A stretch of 64,000 bases of DNA from an uncultured Eubacteriales bacterium (lineage in GTDB: Bacteria; Bacillota; Clostridia; Christensenellales; CAG-138), in NCBI GenBank assembly GCA_902801845.1, contig CADCJW010000009.1, positions 48,707 through 112,706 of the forward strand, given 5' to 3'. Within the stretch, counting starts at the first letter, position 1. Every line of letters starts with the position of its first letter. Position numbers and translations under genes: made by a program. This document shows, piece by piece, positions 1 to 8,617 of this stretch. Under the pieces are notes generated by a model that worked only from the letters and a program-made list of their open reading frames with translations, was not told the DNA's origin and did not search any database.

Positions 1-1357
1 GCACGATGTCCACCGTCCCCGAGATCTCGGTCCGGTTCCCCCCCAGGTCCACCGCCTCGATGGTCACGGGCTGGGGACCCATTTGGGTCCAGTCGGGGGA
101 CACCAGGTAGGTGTAGGTGAGCTTCGTCTCGTCCTCCGCAAGATCCAGGAGCATTTCCGGAGCCTGGGGATGATCGAGATACCCCATAAGCTGCTTCGGG
201 AAGGCCAAAACGGGGGCCACGGTGTCCACCACGTAGAGCCGCTGGATGCAGGGCACCTCGTCCACCTGGGCCAGGATATCGTAGCAGCCGGGGACCTTGG
301 GCACGAACCGGGCCACCATGATCTCCCCGGAGAACCGGCTATCCAGGGCCTGCTGGGCCTCCTCCACGTCCTTGCCGGTGAGGAAGCGGCGGCTGGCCTC
401 CCAGGTGAGGGGCATGAGATCGGAGATAAGGACCTGCACGGTGCCCGTCGTCCGATTCCCGCCGGCGTCCGTCACGGCCACGGTCACCGGCTGATAGCCG
501 TTTTGCGTCCAGTCCGGAGCGGGATCGAAGGCATAGGTCAGGGCCGACACGTCCCGGGCGGACTTGACCAGGCTTTCCGGCGTCAGGGCCTCCCCCCGCT
601 TCGTGAAGGCCACCTCCTCAAAATCGCATACCGGCAGCACCGTGTCCCGGACCACCAGGGCCGTTTCGAAGGGCTCCCCCTCCGCCTCCAACGACAAAGC
701 GTAGACCCCCGGCACGGTGGTGTCCACGGTGGCCGGGTCCGTGATAAAGCGGCCCGTCATGGTGTCGTTGGACATAAAGGCGTCGATGGGCGGCACGTCC
801 TCCCCCGCCTCGATGGTCACCTTGGGCACGGCGCCCACGATGACGCAGCTGGTTTCCACATAGCCCACGTTCCCGGACATATCCTCCAGCCGGATCTTCA
901 CGGGCCACTCCCCCGCCTTGTGGAAGACGGGCGCCGTCTCGAAGCCCACGGCCACCAGCTGCTGGTCCACCAGGTCCGTAAGGAAAGCGTCGGGCCCCAG
1001 CTCCTCGTCCACGCCCAGGACCTGGGGGACGCCCTTAGCCTGGGGGGCGGTGGTGTCCCTGAGTTGGACCTGAGCGATGCGGGGGCCGTCCCTGCCCGCC
1101 ACCAACACCCAGTGGTCGGCAGGCTTTGTCCAGTCGATCCGGTCCGTATCGAAGGCGTAGCGGCCCTCGCCCCCGTCCTTCATGAGGGCGGAGGGCGGCG
1201 GACAGCTCCCGGAAAGCTCCCAGACCGTCACCGGCCGGACCTGCCGATAGAGCCAGTGGTAGCCGCCGATGGGCAGCGCCACCAACAGCAGGAGCCCCTC
1301 CAGCAAAAGCCAAAGCCAGCGGGTCCTATGCGCTTGTCGCTCCTCGGTGTGCTCCAC
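1..1357 (-). CDS. Membrane-anchored protein with tandem Ig-like (DUF5011/HYR-like) extracellular repeats, C-terminus cut by window edge
   Basis: The frame is open from a GTG at 1357 to base 1 (about 452 residues, no stop). The GTG follows GGAGG by 7 bases, and a consensus promoter lies just upstream; no ATG in this frame is as well placed. Residues 1-12 are charged and cytoplasmic, residues 13-30 (WLWLLLEGLLLLVALPIGG) form one membrane helix, and the rest is extracytoplasmic. The outer part is a series of roughly 80-100 residue units that contain 'DTTAP' or 'DTVAPV' near the start and 'SGN' or 'GGNRT' near the end, the signature of bacterial Ig-like and HYR modules. No catalytic domain is visible in the part present. 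A role as an adhesin or surface stalk is inference. The protein may continue well beyond the window. Confidence 0.75.
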   Translation of the reverse strand, partial: MEHTEERQAHRTRWLWLLLEGLLLLVALPIGGYHWLYRQVRPVTVWELSGSCPPPSALMKDGGEGRYAFDTDRIDWTKPADHWVLVAGRDGPRIAQVQLRDTTAPQAKGVPQVLGVDEELGPDAFLTDLVDQQLVAVGFETAPVFHKAGEWPVKIRLEDMSGNVGYVETSCVIVGAVPKVTIEAGEDVPPIDAFMSNDTMTGRFITDPATVDTTVPGVYALSLEAEGEPFETALVVRDTVLPVCDFEEVAFTKRGEALTPESLVKSARDVSALTYAFDPAPDWTQNGYQPVTVAVTDAGGNRTTGTVQVLISDLMPLTWEASRRFLTGKDVEEAQQALDSRFSGEIMVARFVPKVPGCYDILAQVDEVPCIQRLYVVDTVAPVLAFPKQLMGYLDHPQAPEMLLDLAEDETKLTYTYLVSPDWTQMGPQPVTIEAVDLGGNRTEISGTVDIV

Positions 1358-1385
1358 GGCCGTGCCTCCATAAAAATACGTTCAT

Positions 1386-1414
1386 ATCATAAAAGAAAAC
1401 ACGCCCCTTGTCAA
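1386..1414 (-). promoter_or_regulatory. Sigma-A promoter for the Ig-like membrane protein
   Basis: On the minus strand TTGACA (1414-1409), 17 bases, then TATGAT (1391-1386). The predicted transcription start is about 20 bases before the GGAGG and GTG start of the gene ending at 1357. Divergent from the dipeptidase promoter. Confidence 0.8.
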
Positions 1415-1482
1415 TAAATCCCCAGCATATGGGTTGTAAAAACCGACCGCCGACACGAAGGACGGATCGTTTCTCCGCCCGG

Positions 1483-1511
1483 TTGCCAAAGGACGAAAAA
1501 GAGCGTATACT
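1483..1511 (+). promoter_or_regulatory. Sigma-A promoter for the C69 dipeptidase
   Basis: TTGCCA (1483-1488), 17-base spacer, TATACT (1506-1511). It is followed by an AAAGGAG ribosome-binding site and the ATG at 1544. The same TTGCCA-17-TATACT arrangement recurs at 18347. Confidence 0.75.
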
Positions 1512-1543
1512 GAGAAAAACACGGGATAAAGGAGAGAAAAGCC

Positions 1544-3007
1544 ATGCCCTGCACCACCATCTTGGTCGGCAAGAAAGCCAGCAACGACGGTTCCACCATG
1601 ATCGCCCGGACCGACGACGGCCATTTCGACGTGAAGAAGCTCGTCGTCGTGGAGCCCAAGGACCAGCCGAAACAGTATACAAGCGTGATCCCCCATCTGG
1701 AGATCCCCCTGCCGGAGGAGCCGCTTCGATACACCGCCTGCCCCAGCGTGGACCGGGAGAAGGGCATCTGGGCAGCCACGGGCATCAACGCCGCCAACGT
1801 GGGCATGACCGCCACGGAGACCATCACCTCCAACCCCCGGGTCCTTTCGGCGGACCCCCTGGTGGTCTATCAAAAGGCCCGGAAGCGGGGTGAAAAGGAC
1901 GTGCCCGGCGGCATCGGCGAGGAGGACATCCTGGTGCTGGTGCTGCCCTATATCCGCACCGCCCGGGAGGGGGTGCTGCGCCTGGGGGCGCTGCTGGAAC
2001 GGTACGGCACCTATGAAAGCAACGGCGTAGCCTTCAACGACGAAAACGAGATCTGGTGGTTGGAGACCGTGGGCGGCCACCACTGGCTGGCCCGCCGGGT
2101 GCCGGACGAGCAGGTGGTCATCGCCCCCAACCGGTTCGGCATGGATGGGTTCGACCTGAAGGACGCCTTCGGGGCGCAGAAGGAGCATCTTTGCTCGGCG
2201 GATCTGCGGGAATTCGTGGCGGAGAACCGGCTCGACTGCAATCAGGAGGGACGCTTCGACCCCCGGGACGTGTTCGGCTCCCACACGGACATGGACCATA
2301 TCTACAACACGCCCCGGTCCTGGTTCATGGGTAGGTATCTGTGCCCCCGCTCCCACCGCTGGGAGGGCCCCGACGCGGAGTTCGGCCCCGAGAGCAACGA
2401 CGTGCCCTGGGCGCTGGTGCCGGATCGGAAGGTGGCCGCGGAGGACGTGAAGTATCTGCTGTCCACCCACTTCCAGGGCACGGACTACGACCCCTACACC
2501 AGCCGCGACACGGGCAAGCGGGGCATGTACCGGTCCATCGGCATCAATCGGACCGGGGTCACCGCCATCTGCCAGATCCGAAGCGGCGTGCCCGAGGCCA
2601 TCAAAGGATTGGAGTGGATATGCTTCGGGTCCACCACCTTCGACGCCATCCTGCCCCTGTACCCCAACGTGCCCAAGATGCCTGCGTACCTCTCCGCCGT
2701 CACAAAGACCGTGTCCACGGAGAACTTCTATTGGGCCAGCCGGATTTTAGCGTGCCTCTGCGACCCCCACTTCGGCCAGACGGCCCAGCTCTTGGAGCGG
2801 TACCAGAACGCGGTGATGACGAAGGGCCGGCAGCTGGTCCGGGAGTACGACAGGCGGATGACCGATTCCGGCGACTTCTCCCTCGCCGCCGAGGCCAACG
2901 AAGCCCTGGCGAAGATGGCCCGCCGGGAGACCGACGACGCCCTCGGCCAGATCCTGCTCAAGGCCAGCGAGTGCATGAAGAACGGGTACGACCGGGCGGA
3001 TAATTGA
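1544..3007 (+). CDS. pepD: Peptidase family C69 dipeptidase
   Basis: 487 residues, the usual length of C69 (formerly U34) dipeptidases, which are N-terminal nucleophile hydrolases. The N-terminus MPCTTILVGKKAS places a cysteine at residue 3, the position where this family exposes its catalytic Cys after short autoprocessing. 'DGSTMIARTDD' and the later 'NGVAFNDENEIWWLETVGG' segments are family hallmarks. There is no signal peptide, so it is probably a cytoplasmic dipeptidase with broad specificity. The start has an AAAGGAG site and its own promoter. It is monocistronic: it stands alone between a divergent gene and a repeat element that probably terminates it. Substrate specificity cannot be read from the sequence. 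Confidence 0.9.
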   Translation: MPCTTILVGKKASNDGSTMIARTDDGHFDVKKLVVVEPKDQPKQYTSVIPHLEIPLPEEPLRYTACPSVDREKGIWAATGINAANVGMTATETITSNPRVLSADPLVVYQKARKRGEKDVPGGIGEEDILVLVLPYIRTAREGVLRLGALLERYGTYESNGVAFNDENEIWWLETVGGHHWLARRVPDEQVVIAPNRFGMDGFDLKDAFGAQKEHLCSADLREFVAENRLDCNQEGRFDPRDVFGSHTDMDHIYNTPRSWFMGRYLCPRSHRWEGPDAEFGPESNDVPWALVPDRKVAAEDVKYLLSTHFQGTDYDPYTSRDTGKRGMYRSIGINRTGVTAICQIRSGVPEAIKGLEWICFGSTTFDAILPLYPNVPKMPAYLSAVTKTVSTENFYWASRILACLCDPHFGQTAQLLERYQNAVMTKGRQLVREYDRRMTDSGDFSLAAEANEALAKMARRETDDALGQILLKASECMKNGYDRADN

Positions 3008-3028
3008 GAGGGATTATTGAAAGCTTTG

Positions 3029-3172
3029 CCCCCTTTTCTTGAAAGAGAAGGAGGCGCCAAAAGAACTTTACCGGGGAGTATGGCTAACGCGATGCTCCCC
3101 CTTACTATTCTTAAGCTTCTCTTTTCTGCGCCGCTTTTTTTCTCTTCGCCGAAGAGAAAAAGCGGCAAAAAG
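3029..3172 (+). repeat. Copy 1 of a roughly 140-bp dispersed intergenic repeat with three hairpins
   Basis: The stretch matches the reverse complement of 10009-10148 along its whole length. Three parts can be aligned: a hairpin around CTTTTCTTGAAAGAGAAG; a core with AAGAACTTTA and GGGGAGTATGGCTAACG (GGGGAGTATTGCTTACG in copy 2), itself able to pair with GCTCCCC; and a terminal hairpin GCCGCTTTTT...AAAAAGCGGC. It sits between the dipeptidase stop and the cupin promoter, where it can act as a terminator. No coding capacity is evident. Confidence 0.8.
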
Positions 3173-3200
3173 AAATCGTCTCTCTCCTCCCAGCCTCAGC

Positions 3201-3230
3201 TTGACAGTAAAGCCGTTCCCCGCGTATACT
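3201..3230 (+). promoter_or_regulatory. Sigma-A promoter of the hexuronate operon
   Basis: A perfect TTGACA (3201-3206), 18-base spacer, TATACT (3225-3230). The downstream sequence AAGAAAAAC then AAAGGAG closely resembles the leader of the dipeptidase gene. No operator repeat is evident, so the control mechanism is unknown. Confidence 0.85.
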
Positions 3231-3261
3231 AAGAAAAACGGCAGCAAAGGAGCGCAGCAGC

Positions 3262-3612
3262 ATGATCCGCAGAAGCAGCGAAAGAATCGTCGACAAGCCC
3301 CAGCACAAGTTCGGCGCACCTGGGTTCATCACCGTCAACAACCTCATCAACGGCCCCGACGAACTCAACGGCAAGGGCCGCCTCTTCTCCCACACCACCA
3401 TCCTCCCCGGCAACGGCATCGGCTACCACGTCCACGCCGGCGACAGCGAGATCTACTACATCCTCAGCGGCAAGGGCGAGTACAGCGACAACGGCACCGT
3501 CACCACCGTCGGCCCCGGGGACGTGACCTTCTGCCCTCCCGGCGAGGGCCACGGCATCCTCTCTGTCGGCGACGAGCCTTTGGAACTCATCGCGCTGATC
3601 CTGTACGAGTAA
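3262..3612 (+). CDS. Small single-domain cupin protein
   Basis: 116 residues, a single Cupin_2 barrel. Motif 1 is visible as 'GNGIGYHVHAGDSEIYYILSG' around residues 51-71 (G...HxHx...E...G), supplying His, His and Glu metal ligands. Motif 2 is 'PGDVTFCPPGEGHGI' around residues 86-100, supplying the last His. It is the first gene of the hexuronate operon, 31 bases before the reductase. Such cupins in sugar operons are often sugar isomerases or ligand sensors, and the true role here is not determinable. The AAAGGAG site and consensus promoter support the start. Confidence 0.85.
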   Translation: MIRRSSERIVDKPQHKFGAPGFITVNNLINGPDELNGKGRLFSHTTILPGNGIGYHVHAGDSEIYYILSGKGEYSDNGTVTTVGPGDVTFCPPGEGHGILSVGDEPLELIALILYE

Positions 3613-3643
3613 GGGACAAAAAATCGAGGTAAGGAAGGTACAG

Positions 3644-4501
3644 TTGAGTTTGGACCGCAACGTGTTGGATACCGATCTGTCCGGCAAGGTGGCCGTGGTC
3701 ACCGGTGCCGGCGGCGTGCTCTGCTCCGGTTTCTCCCTGACCCTGGCCCGAGCCGGCGCCAAGGTGGCCCTGCTGAACCGGCATGTGGAGTCGGCCCAGC
3801 GGTACGCCGATAGGATCCGGGCGGAGGGCGGCGTCGCCAAGGCCTACGCCTGCGACGTCCTCGACAAAGCCATGTGCTTCGCCGTGGCGGACCGGGTCCT
3901 TTCCGATCTGGGCCCCTGCGACATCCTTTTGAACGGCGCCGGCGGCAACGACCCCCGGGCCACCACGGACAAGGAATACTTCGAACCGGGCGATCTGGAG
4001 GCGGACACCAAAAGCTTCTTCGATCTGGACGAGGACGGGGTGGAAGACGTGTTCCGCCTGAACTTCATTGGCACCCTGATCCCCACCCAGGCCTTCGCCC
4101 GCCAGATGGTGGGCCGGCCGGGCTGCAGCATCCTGAACGTCAGCTCCATGAACGCCTACACCCCCCTCACCAAGATCCCCGCCTACTCCGGCGCCAAGGC
4201 CGCCGTCAACAACCTGACCCAATGGCTGGCGGTCCACTTTTCCAAGGCGGGCATCCGGGTCAACGCCATCGCCCCCGGCTTCTTCTCCACGGAGCAGAAC
4301 GCAGCGCTCCTGTGGAACGCCGACGGCACCCCCACCGCCCGCACGGGCAAGATCCTGGCCGCCACGCCCATGGGCCGGTTCGGCCAGCCCGAGGAGCTCA
4401 ACGGCGCCCTCCTCTTCCTCCTGAACGACCAGGCCGCGAGCTTCGTCACCGGCGTGACCATCCCCGTGGACGGCGGGTTCTCCGCCTATTCGGGCGTCTA
4501 A
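3644..4501 (+). CDS. uxuB: SDR-family D-mannonate oxidoreductase (fructuronate reductase)
   Basis: 285 residues beginning at a TTG codon preceded by AAGGAAGG. It is a classical short-chain dehydrogenase: nucleotide-binding 'VVTGAGGVLCSG' at about residues 17-28, 'LLNGAGGNDP' at about 93-102, catalytic Ser in 'LNVSSMNAYTP', Tyr and Lys in 'YSGAKAA' (about 185-191), and the C-terminal 'GVTIPVDGGFSAYSGV'. The 'GGND' after the NAG motif and the overall length match the Gram-positive mannonate/fructuronate oxidoreductase subgroup (YjmF/UxuB). The reaction would be D-fructuronate + NAD(P)H to D-mannonate, in the cytoplasm. Co-occurrence with UxaC supports this substrate. Other aldonate dehydrogenases of the same family remain possible. 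Confidence 0.85.
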   Translation: MSLDRNVLDTDLSGKVAVVTGAGGVLCSGFSLTLARAGAKVALLNRHVESAQRYADRIRAEGGVAKAYACDVLDKAMCFAVADRVLSDLGPCDILLNGAGGNDPRATTDKEYFEPGDLEADTKSFFDLDEDGVEDVFRLNFIGTLIPTQAFARQMVGRPGCSILNVSSMNAYTPLTKIPAYSGAKAAVNNLTQWLAVHFSKAGIRVNAIAPGFFSTEQNAALLWNADGTPTARTGKILAATPMGRFGQPEELNGALLFLLNDQAASFVTGVTIPVDGGFSAYSGV

Positions 4502-4505
4502 GAAT

Positions 4506-4691
4506 CCATCGAAAAACGCGTTTTTCGATGGGATCAGCTGCGGCTGGGTTTTGCACCGTTGCCTAAAATGCTGCGCATTTTCGGGCGGCAACGGCGAAAG
4601 GAGTAAAACTCACCGCGCATGTCGCTGAGTTTTACGGATCGGCAGCAGCCGTTCTTCCTTCGCAGGTTTCCAGCGGGCGTCTACAACGCCC
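4506..4691 (+). other. Structured intergenic island with four consecutive inverted repeats
   Basis: The 262-base gap between the reductase and the kinase is packed with stem-loops: a perfect 26-base palindrome (4506-4531, CCATCGAAAAACG and its complement); a two-part hairpin at 4556-4594 (CCGTTGCC/GGCAACGG outside AAAATGC/GCATTTT); GTAAAACTCA/TGAGTTTTAC at 4603-4635; and GGGCGT/ACGCCC at 4675-4691. CGGCTG near 4540 and CAGCCG near 4645 could close a junction around the middle two. There is no T-run typical of a terminator and no ORF. It could be an mRNA processing or stability element, or a small mobile repeat. Confidence 0.6.
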
Positions 4692-4763
4692 TTGTGTTAC
4701 TCGTTGAAAGATGCATGAGCTTACGGGCTCGACAAGACTACTAAGAAAGGTTTGAGAATCACC

Positions 4764-5831
4764 ATGAGAGAGCATTACAAGTACGCCATCGCCTGCCCCA
4801 CCAGCATGGGCCTTCGGATCACGCCCCAGGACAGGATGGCGGTCCACAACAGCAACCTGTTCTACCTGCAGGCCACCAGCGCCGAGAGCAACGTGCTGAA
4901 CGTGTCCTCCTCCCTGGGCAAGGAGTGTTTGGTCCTGACCAAGTTCGTGGAGGGCAGCCCCATGGCCGCCTTCATCAAGGCCCAGCTCCGGGCCCGGAAC
5001 ATCCGCTACGAGGGTCTCGACGTGCCCCAGGGCGGTCCCTGGGGGTATCGGCACCAGTTCAACATCGCCGACTCCGGCTTCGGCCTGAGGGCGCCCCGGG
5101 TGTGGAACGATCGGGCCGGCGAGGTGGGCCGGACCCTGTCTGCCGAAGACTTCGATCTCGACCGCATCTTTAATGAGGAGGGCGTGGGGATCCTGCACCT
5201 TTCCGGCCTTATCGCGGCCATGAGCCCCGAGACCACGAAGTGCTGTTTGGAGCTGGCTCGCGCGGCCAAGAGGTACGGCACCCTGGTCAGCTTCGACCTT
5301 AACTACCGGGCCTCCTTCTGGGCCGGCCGGGAAGCGGAGCTCAAAGAAGCCTTCCATGAGATCGCTTCCGTTGCGGATATCCTCATCGGCAACGAGGAGG
5401 ACTTCCAGCTCTGTTTGGGCTTCCAGGGCCCCGAAGCAGGCGGCAAGGAGCTCTCCGGCAAGATCGACCGGTTCAAAGCCATGATCGACCAGGTCCGCGC
5501 TAAGTACCCCAACGCCCGGGCCTACGCCACCACCCTCCGGCAGGTGATCTCCGCCAACGAGCACCTGTGGGGGGCCATCCTCTACGCCGATGGGCAGTGG
5601 TTCGTGGAGGAGCCCCGGCCCATCCAGGTCATGGACCGGATCGGCGGCGGCGACGGGTTCTCCGGCGGTCTCCTCTACGCCGTGCTCCAGGGCTGGGAAG
5701 CTGAAAAGTGGCTCCAGTTCGGCTGGGCCTCGGGCGTTCTCGCGGCCTCCAGCCTCAACGATTACGCCGAGCCCGCCGACGAGAAGCAGGTTTGGGACGT
5801 GTACAAAGGCAACGCAAGAGTTCAGAGATAA
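4764..5831 (+). CDS. kdgK: PfkB-family sugar (acid) kinase, 2-keto-3-deoxygluconate kinase-like
   Basis: 355 residues from the ATG at 4764; an in-frame TTG at 4752 lies only one base after the AAGAAAGG site and is less likely. The PfkB/ribokinase fold is indicated by 'SVADILIGNEEDF' in the middle and by the second signature 'DRIGGGDGFSGGLLY' near residues 284-298, whose GGGD supplies the anion hole and catalytic Asp. This kinase type usually phosphorylates 2-keto-3-deoxygluconate at C6 in uronate operons. Mannonate dehydratase, needed to make that substrate, is not present here, whereas 6-phosphogluconate dehydrogenase follows directly. Gluconate is therefore an alternative substrate (inference). 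Confidence 0.75.
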   Translation: MREHYKYAIACPTSMGLRITPQDRMAVHNSNLFYLQATSAESNVLNVSSSLGKECLVLTKFVEGSPMAAFIKAQLRARNIRYEGLDVPQGGPWGYRHQFNIADSGFGLRAPRVWNDRAGEVGRTLSAEDFDLDRIFNEEGVGILHLSGLIAAMSPETTKCCLELARAAKRYGTLVSFDLNYRASFWAGREAELKEAFHEIASVADILIGNEEDFQLCLGFQGPEAGGKELSGKIDRFKAMIDQVRAKYPNARAYATTLRQVISANEHLWGAILYADGQWFVEEPRPIQVMDRIGGGDGFSGGLLYAVLQGWEAEKWLQFGWASGVLAASSLNDYAEPADEKQVWDVYKGNARVQR

Positions 5832-5864
5832 CGCCAAAAGCATCATATAAAGGAGACAAGTTTT

Positions 5865-7316
5865 ATGAAGAAAGCAGACATCGGCCTCATCGGCCTGGCC
5901 GTCATGGGCGAAAACCTGGTCATGAACATGGAGTCCAAGGGCTTCACCGTGGCCGTCTTCAACCGGACCACCTCCAAGGTGGACGCCTTTGTGGAAGGCC
6001 GGGCGGCGGGCAAAAACATCATCGGCTGCCACAGCCTCCAGGAGCTGGTGGACAACCTCAGCAAGCCCCGGAAGGTCTTCATGATGGTGAAGGCCGGCGG
6101 CGCCGTGGACAGCATGATCGAGCAGCTGCTGCCCCTTTTGGAGGACGGAGACATCCTCATCGACGGCGGCAACAGCCACTTCCCCGACACCATCCGGCGG
6201 ACGGAGTACGTGGAATCTAAGGGCAAGCTCTTCGTGGGCTGCGGCGTGTCCGGCGGCGAGGAGGGCGCTTTGAAGGGGCCCTCCATGATGCCCGGCGGCT
6301 CTCCGGCGGCCTGGCCCTATGTGAAGCCCATCTTCCAGGCCATCTGCGCCAAGGTGGAGGACGGCTCCCCCTGCTGCGACTGGGTGGGCGAGAACGGTGC
6401 GGGCCACTTCGTGAAGATGGTCCACAACGGCATCGAGTACGGGGACATGCAGCTCATCTGCGAAGCGTACCAGCTCATGCGGGATCTGCTGGGCCTCAGC
6501 TACGAGGAGATGCACGAGATCTTCACCAAATGGAATAAGACCGAGCTCGACTCCTACCTCATCGAGATCACCCGGGACATCCTGGGCTTCAAGGACGAGG
6601 ACGGCTCCCCCCTGGTGGAGCACATCCGGGACACCGCGGGCCAGAAGGGCACCGGCAAGTGGACCGGCATCGCGGCTCTCGACGAGGGCGTGCCCCTGAC
6701 GCTCATCGGCGAAGCGGTGTTCGCCCGCTGCCTTTCCGCCATGAAGGAGGAGCGGGTGGAAGCTTCCAAGGTCTTCGATCGGAAGATCCCCGCCTTCACC
6801 GGCGACAAGGCGGCCTTCATCGAGGCCATCCGGCAGGCCCTCTTCGCCTCCAAGATCATCTCCTACGCCCAGGGCTACACCCTCATGCGCACCGCGGCGG
6901 AGCATTACGGCTGGAACCTCAATTACGGCGGCATCGCCCTCATGTGGCGGGGCGGCTGCATCATCCGCAGCGTGTTCCTGGGCAAGATCAAGGAAGCCTA
7001 CGACAAGGACCCCAACCTCAGCAACCTCCTTTTGGACCCCTACTTCAAGGAGACCATCGAGAAGCTGGTGCCCGCTTGGCGTACCGTGGCCGCCGCCGCC
7101 CTCTCCTCCGGCGTGCCCGCCCCGGCCATGACCTCCGCCCTCAGCTACTTTGACGGCTACACCACGGAACGGCTGCCCGCGAACCTGCTGCAGGCCCAGC
7201 GGGACTACTTCGGCGCCCACACCTACGAGCGGCTGGACGCGCCTCGGGGCCAGTTCTTCCACACCAACTGGACCGGCCACGGCGGCAACACGGCGGCCAC
7301 CACCTACAACGCCTAA
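5865..7316 (+). CDS. gnd: 6-phosphogluconate dehydrogenase, decarboxylating
   Basis: 483 residues, full length for the long form of Gnd. It oxidatively decarboxylates 6-phosphogluconate to ribulose 5-phosphate with NAD(P)H formation. The Rossmann start is 'IGLIGLAVMGENLVMNME' (residues 6-23), followed by 'VFNRTT' at about 31-36, the Arg-Thr pair expected for NADP preference. The substrate-binding loop 'GCGVSGGEEGALKGPSMMPGG' (about 126-146) and the 'KMVHNGIEYGDMQLICEAY' helix (about 184-202) are intact. The start has an AAAGGAG site. Finding gnd inside a hexuronate operon, between a sugar kinase and a LarA-family epimerase, is unusual and suggests that 6-phosphogluconate is a pathway intermediate. 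Confidence 0.95.
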   Translation: MKKADIGLIGLAVMGENLVMNMESKGFTVAVFNRTTSKVDAFVEGRAAGKNIIGCHSLQELVDNLSKPRKVFMMVKAGGAVDSMIEQLLPLLEDGDILIDGGNSHFPDTIRRTEYVESKGKLFVGCGVSGGEEGALKGPSMMPGGSPAAWPYVKPIFQAICAKVEDGSPCCDWVGENGAGHFVKMVHNGIEYGDMQLICEAYQLMRDLLGLSYEEMHEIFTKWNKTELDSYLIEITRDILGFKDEDGSPLVEHIRDTAGQKGTGKWTGIAALDEGVPLTLIGEAVFARCLSAMKEERVEASKVFDRKIPAFTGDKAAFIEAIRQALFASKIISYAQGYTLMRTAAEHYGWNLNYGGIALMWRGGCIIRSVFLGKIKEAYDKDPNLSNLLLDPYFKETIEKLVPAWRTVAAAALSSGVPAPAMTSALSYFDGYTTERLPANLLQAQRDYFGAHTYERLDAPRGQFFHTNWTGHGGNTAATTYNA

Positions 7317-7327
7317 GCGGAGCCATC

Positions 7328-8614
7328 ATGCAGGATATCTATCGCATTGCGAACACCGACGCGGGTCTCTCTTTGGAGGAGATCCGCGTCGCTCTTCTGG
7401 AAAGCCTGCAGGGGCGGCAGCTTCGCAAGGTGCTGATCCTGCCCCCGGATTTCACCCGCTTCCATTCGGGCGCGGGCTTCATCACCAACGTGTACTATCA
7501 CGCCCTGGCGGAGCAGGGCGTCCAGGTGGACGTTTTGCCGGCCCTGGGCACCCATGTGCCCGTGACGAAGGAACAGTGGGAAAGGATGTTCGGGGACGTG
7601 CCCTACGAGCGGATGCTCATCCACAACTGGCGGACGGACGTGATCGAGCTGGGGCAGGTGCCGGCGGACTATCTGTCCGAGATCACCGAGGGTCTTTGGA
7701 CCGACCCCGTCAGTGTGGAGATCAACCGGCGGGTCATGGATGAAAGCTACGACCTCATCATCTCCCCGGGGCAGGTGGTGCCCCACGAGGTGGTGGGCAT
7801 GGCCAACCACGCCAAGAATCTGTTCGTGGGCGTGGGCGGCAGCGACATGATCAATAAATCCCACATGGTGGGTGCGGTCTACGGCATGGAGCGAATGATG
7901 GGCAAGGAGAACACCCCGGTCCGCAAGCTCTTCGACTACGGGATGGCGCACTTTTTGAAGGATCGGCCCATCCTCTTCGCCCTCACCGTGACCACGGCTC
8001 CCGGCGGCGCGATCCGCACCCACGGCCTGTTCCTGGGCGAGGGGCGGCAGTGCTTCACCGAGGCCGTGAAGCTCAGCCAGCAGAAGAACATCGACTTCGT
8101 CCCCCGCGGTCTCAAAAAGTGCGTGGTGTACCTGGACCCCTCGGAGTTCAAGAGCACGTGGCTGGGCAACAAGGCCATCTACCGGACCCGCATGGCTATG
8201 GCCGACGGCGGGGAGCTCATCGTGCTGGCCCCGGGCGTAGCGCGCTTCGGGGAGGACGATGAGGTGGACAGGCTCATCCGCAAGTACGGCTATCGGGGGC
8301 GGCTCAACACCCTGGAAGCCTTCAAAAAGCCGGAGAACCAGGACCTCAGGGACAACATGGGGGCGGCGGCCCACCTGATCCACGGGTCCAGCGACGGCCG
8401 GTTCACCATCACCTACGCCGTGAAGGATATCCCGAAGGGGGAGATCGAGGGCGTGGGGTTCCGGGCCGCGGACTACGACGAGATGGCGGCAAAGTACGAC
8501 CCCGCCAAGCTCCGATACGGCTACAACACCGTGGACGGCGAAGAGATCTACTTCATCCCCAACCCGGCGTTGGGGCTTTGGATCGACCGGGAACGCTTTG
8601 AAAGGGAAGCCTGA
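7328..8614 (+). CDS. LarA-family (DUF2088) nickel-pincer hydroxyacid epimerase, probably aldonate (D-mannonate/D-gluconate)
   Basis: 428 residues. The N-terminal domain has 'VLILPPDFTRFHSGAGF' (about residues 36-52), corresponding to the DDxTRPxP motif of lactate racemase. The central region 'SPGQVVPHEVVGMANHAKN' followed by 'GVGGSDMINKSHMVG' (about 147-182) corresponds to the part of LarA carrying the pincer lysine and catalytic histidines. Members of this superfamily use a nickel-pincer nucleotide to racemise or epimerise 2-hydroxyacids, and one characterised branch interconverts D-gluconate and D-mannonate. Placement between gnd and uxaC favours an aldonate substrate. No cofactor genes (larB, larC, larE) are in the window. 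The gene starts 11 bases after gnd and ends 3 bases before uxaC, so it is certainly in the operon. Confidence 0.8.
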   Translation: MQDIYRIANTDAGLSLEEIRVALLESLQGRQLRKVLILPPDFTRFHSGAGFITNVYYHALAEQGVQVDVLPALGTHVPVTKEQWERMFGDVPYERMLIHNWRTDVIELGQVPADYLSEITEGLWTDPVSVEINRRVMDESYDLIISPGQVVPHEVVGMANHAKNLFVGVGGSDMINKSHMVGAVYGMERMMGKENTPVRKLFDYGMAHFLKDRPILFALTVTTAPGGAIRTHGLFLGEGRQCFTEAVKLSQQKNIDFVPRGLKKCVVYLDPSEFKSTWLGNKAIYRTRMAMADGGELIVLAPGVARFGEDDEVDRLIRKYGYRGRLNTLEAFKKPENQDLRDNMGAAAHLIHGSSDGRFTITYAVKDIPKGEIEGVGFRAADYDEMAAKYDPAKLRYGYNTVDGEEIYFIPNPALGLWIDRERFEREA

Positions 8615-8617
8615 ACT

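Noticed and set aside
4632..7280. An 882-residue minus-strand open frame opposite the kinase and gnd genes
   Set aside because: It mirrors the third-codon-position GC bias of well-supported plus-strand enzymes, has no ribosome-binding site and shows low-complexity Gly/His/Val-rich sequence typical of antisense shadows.
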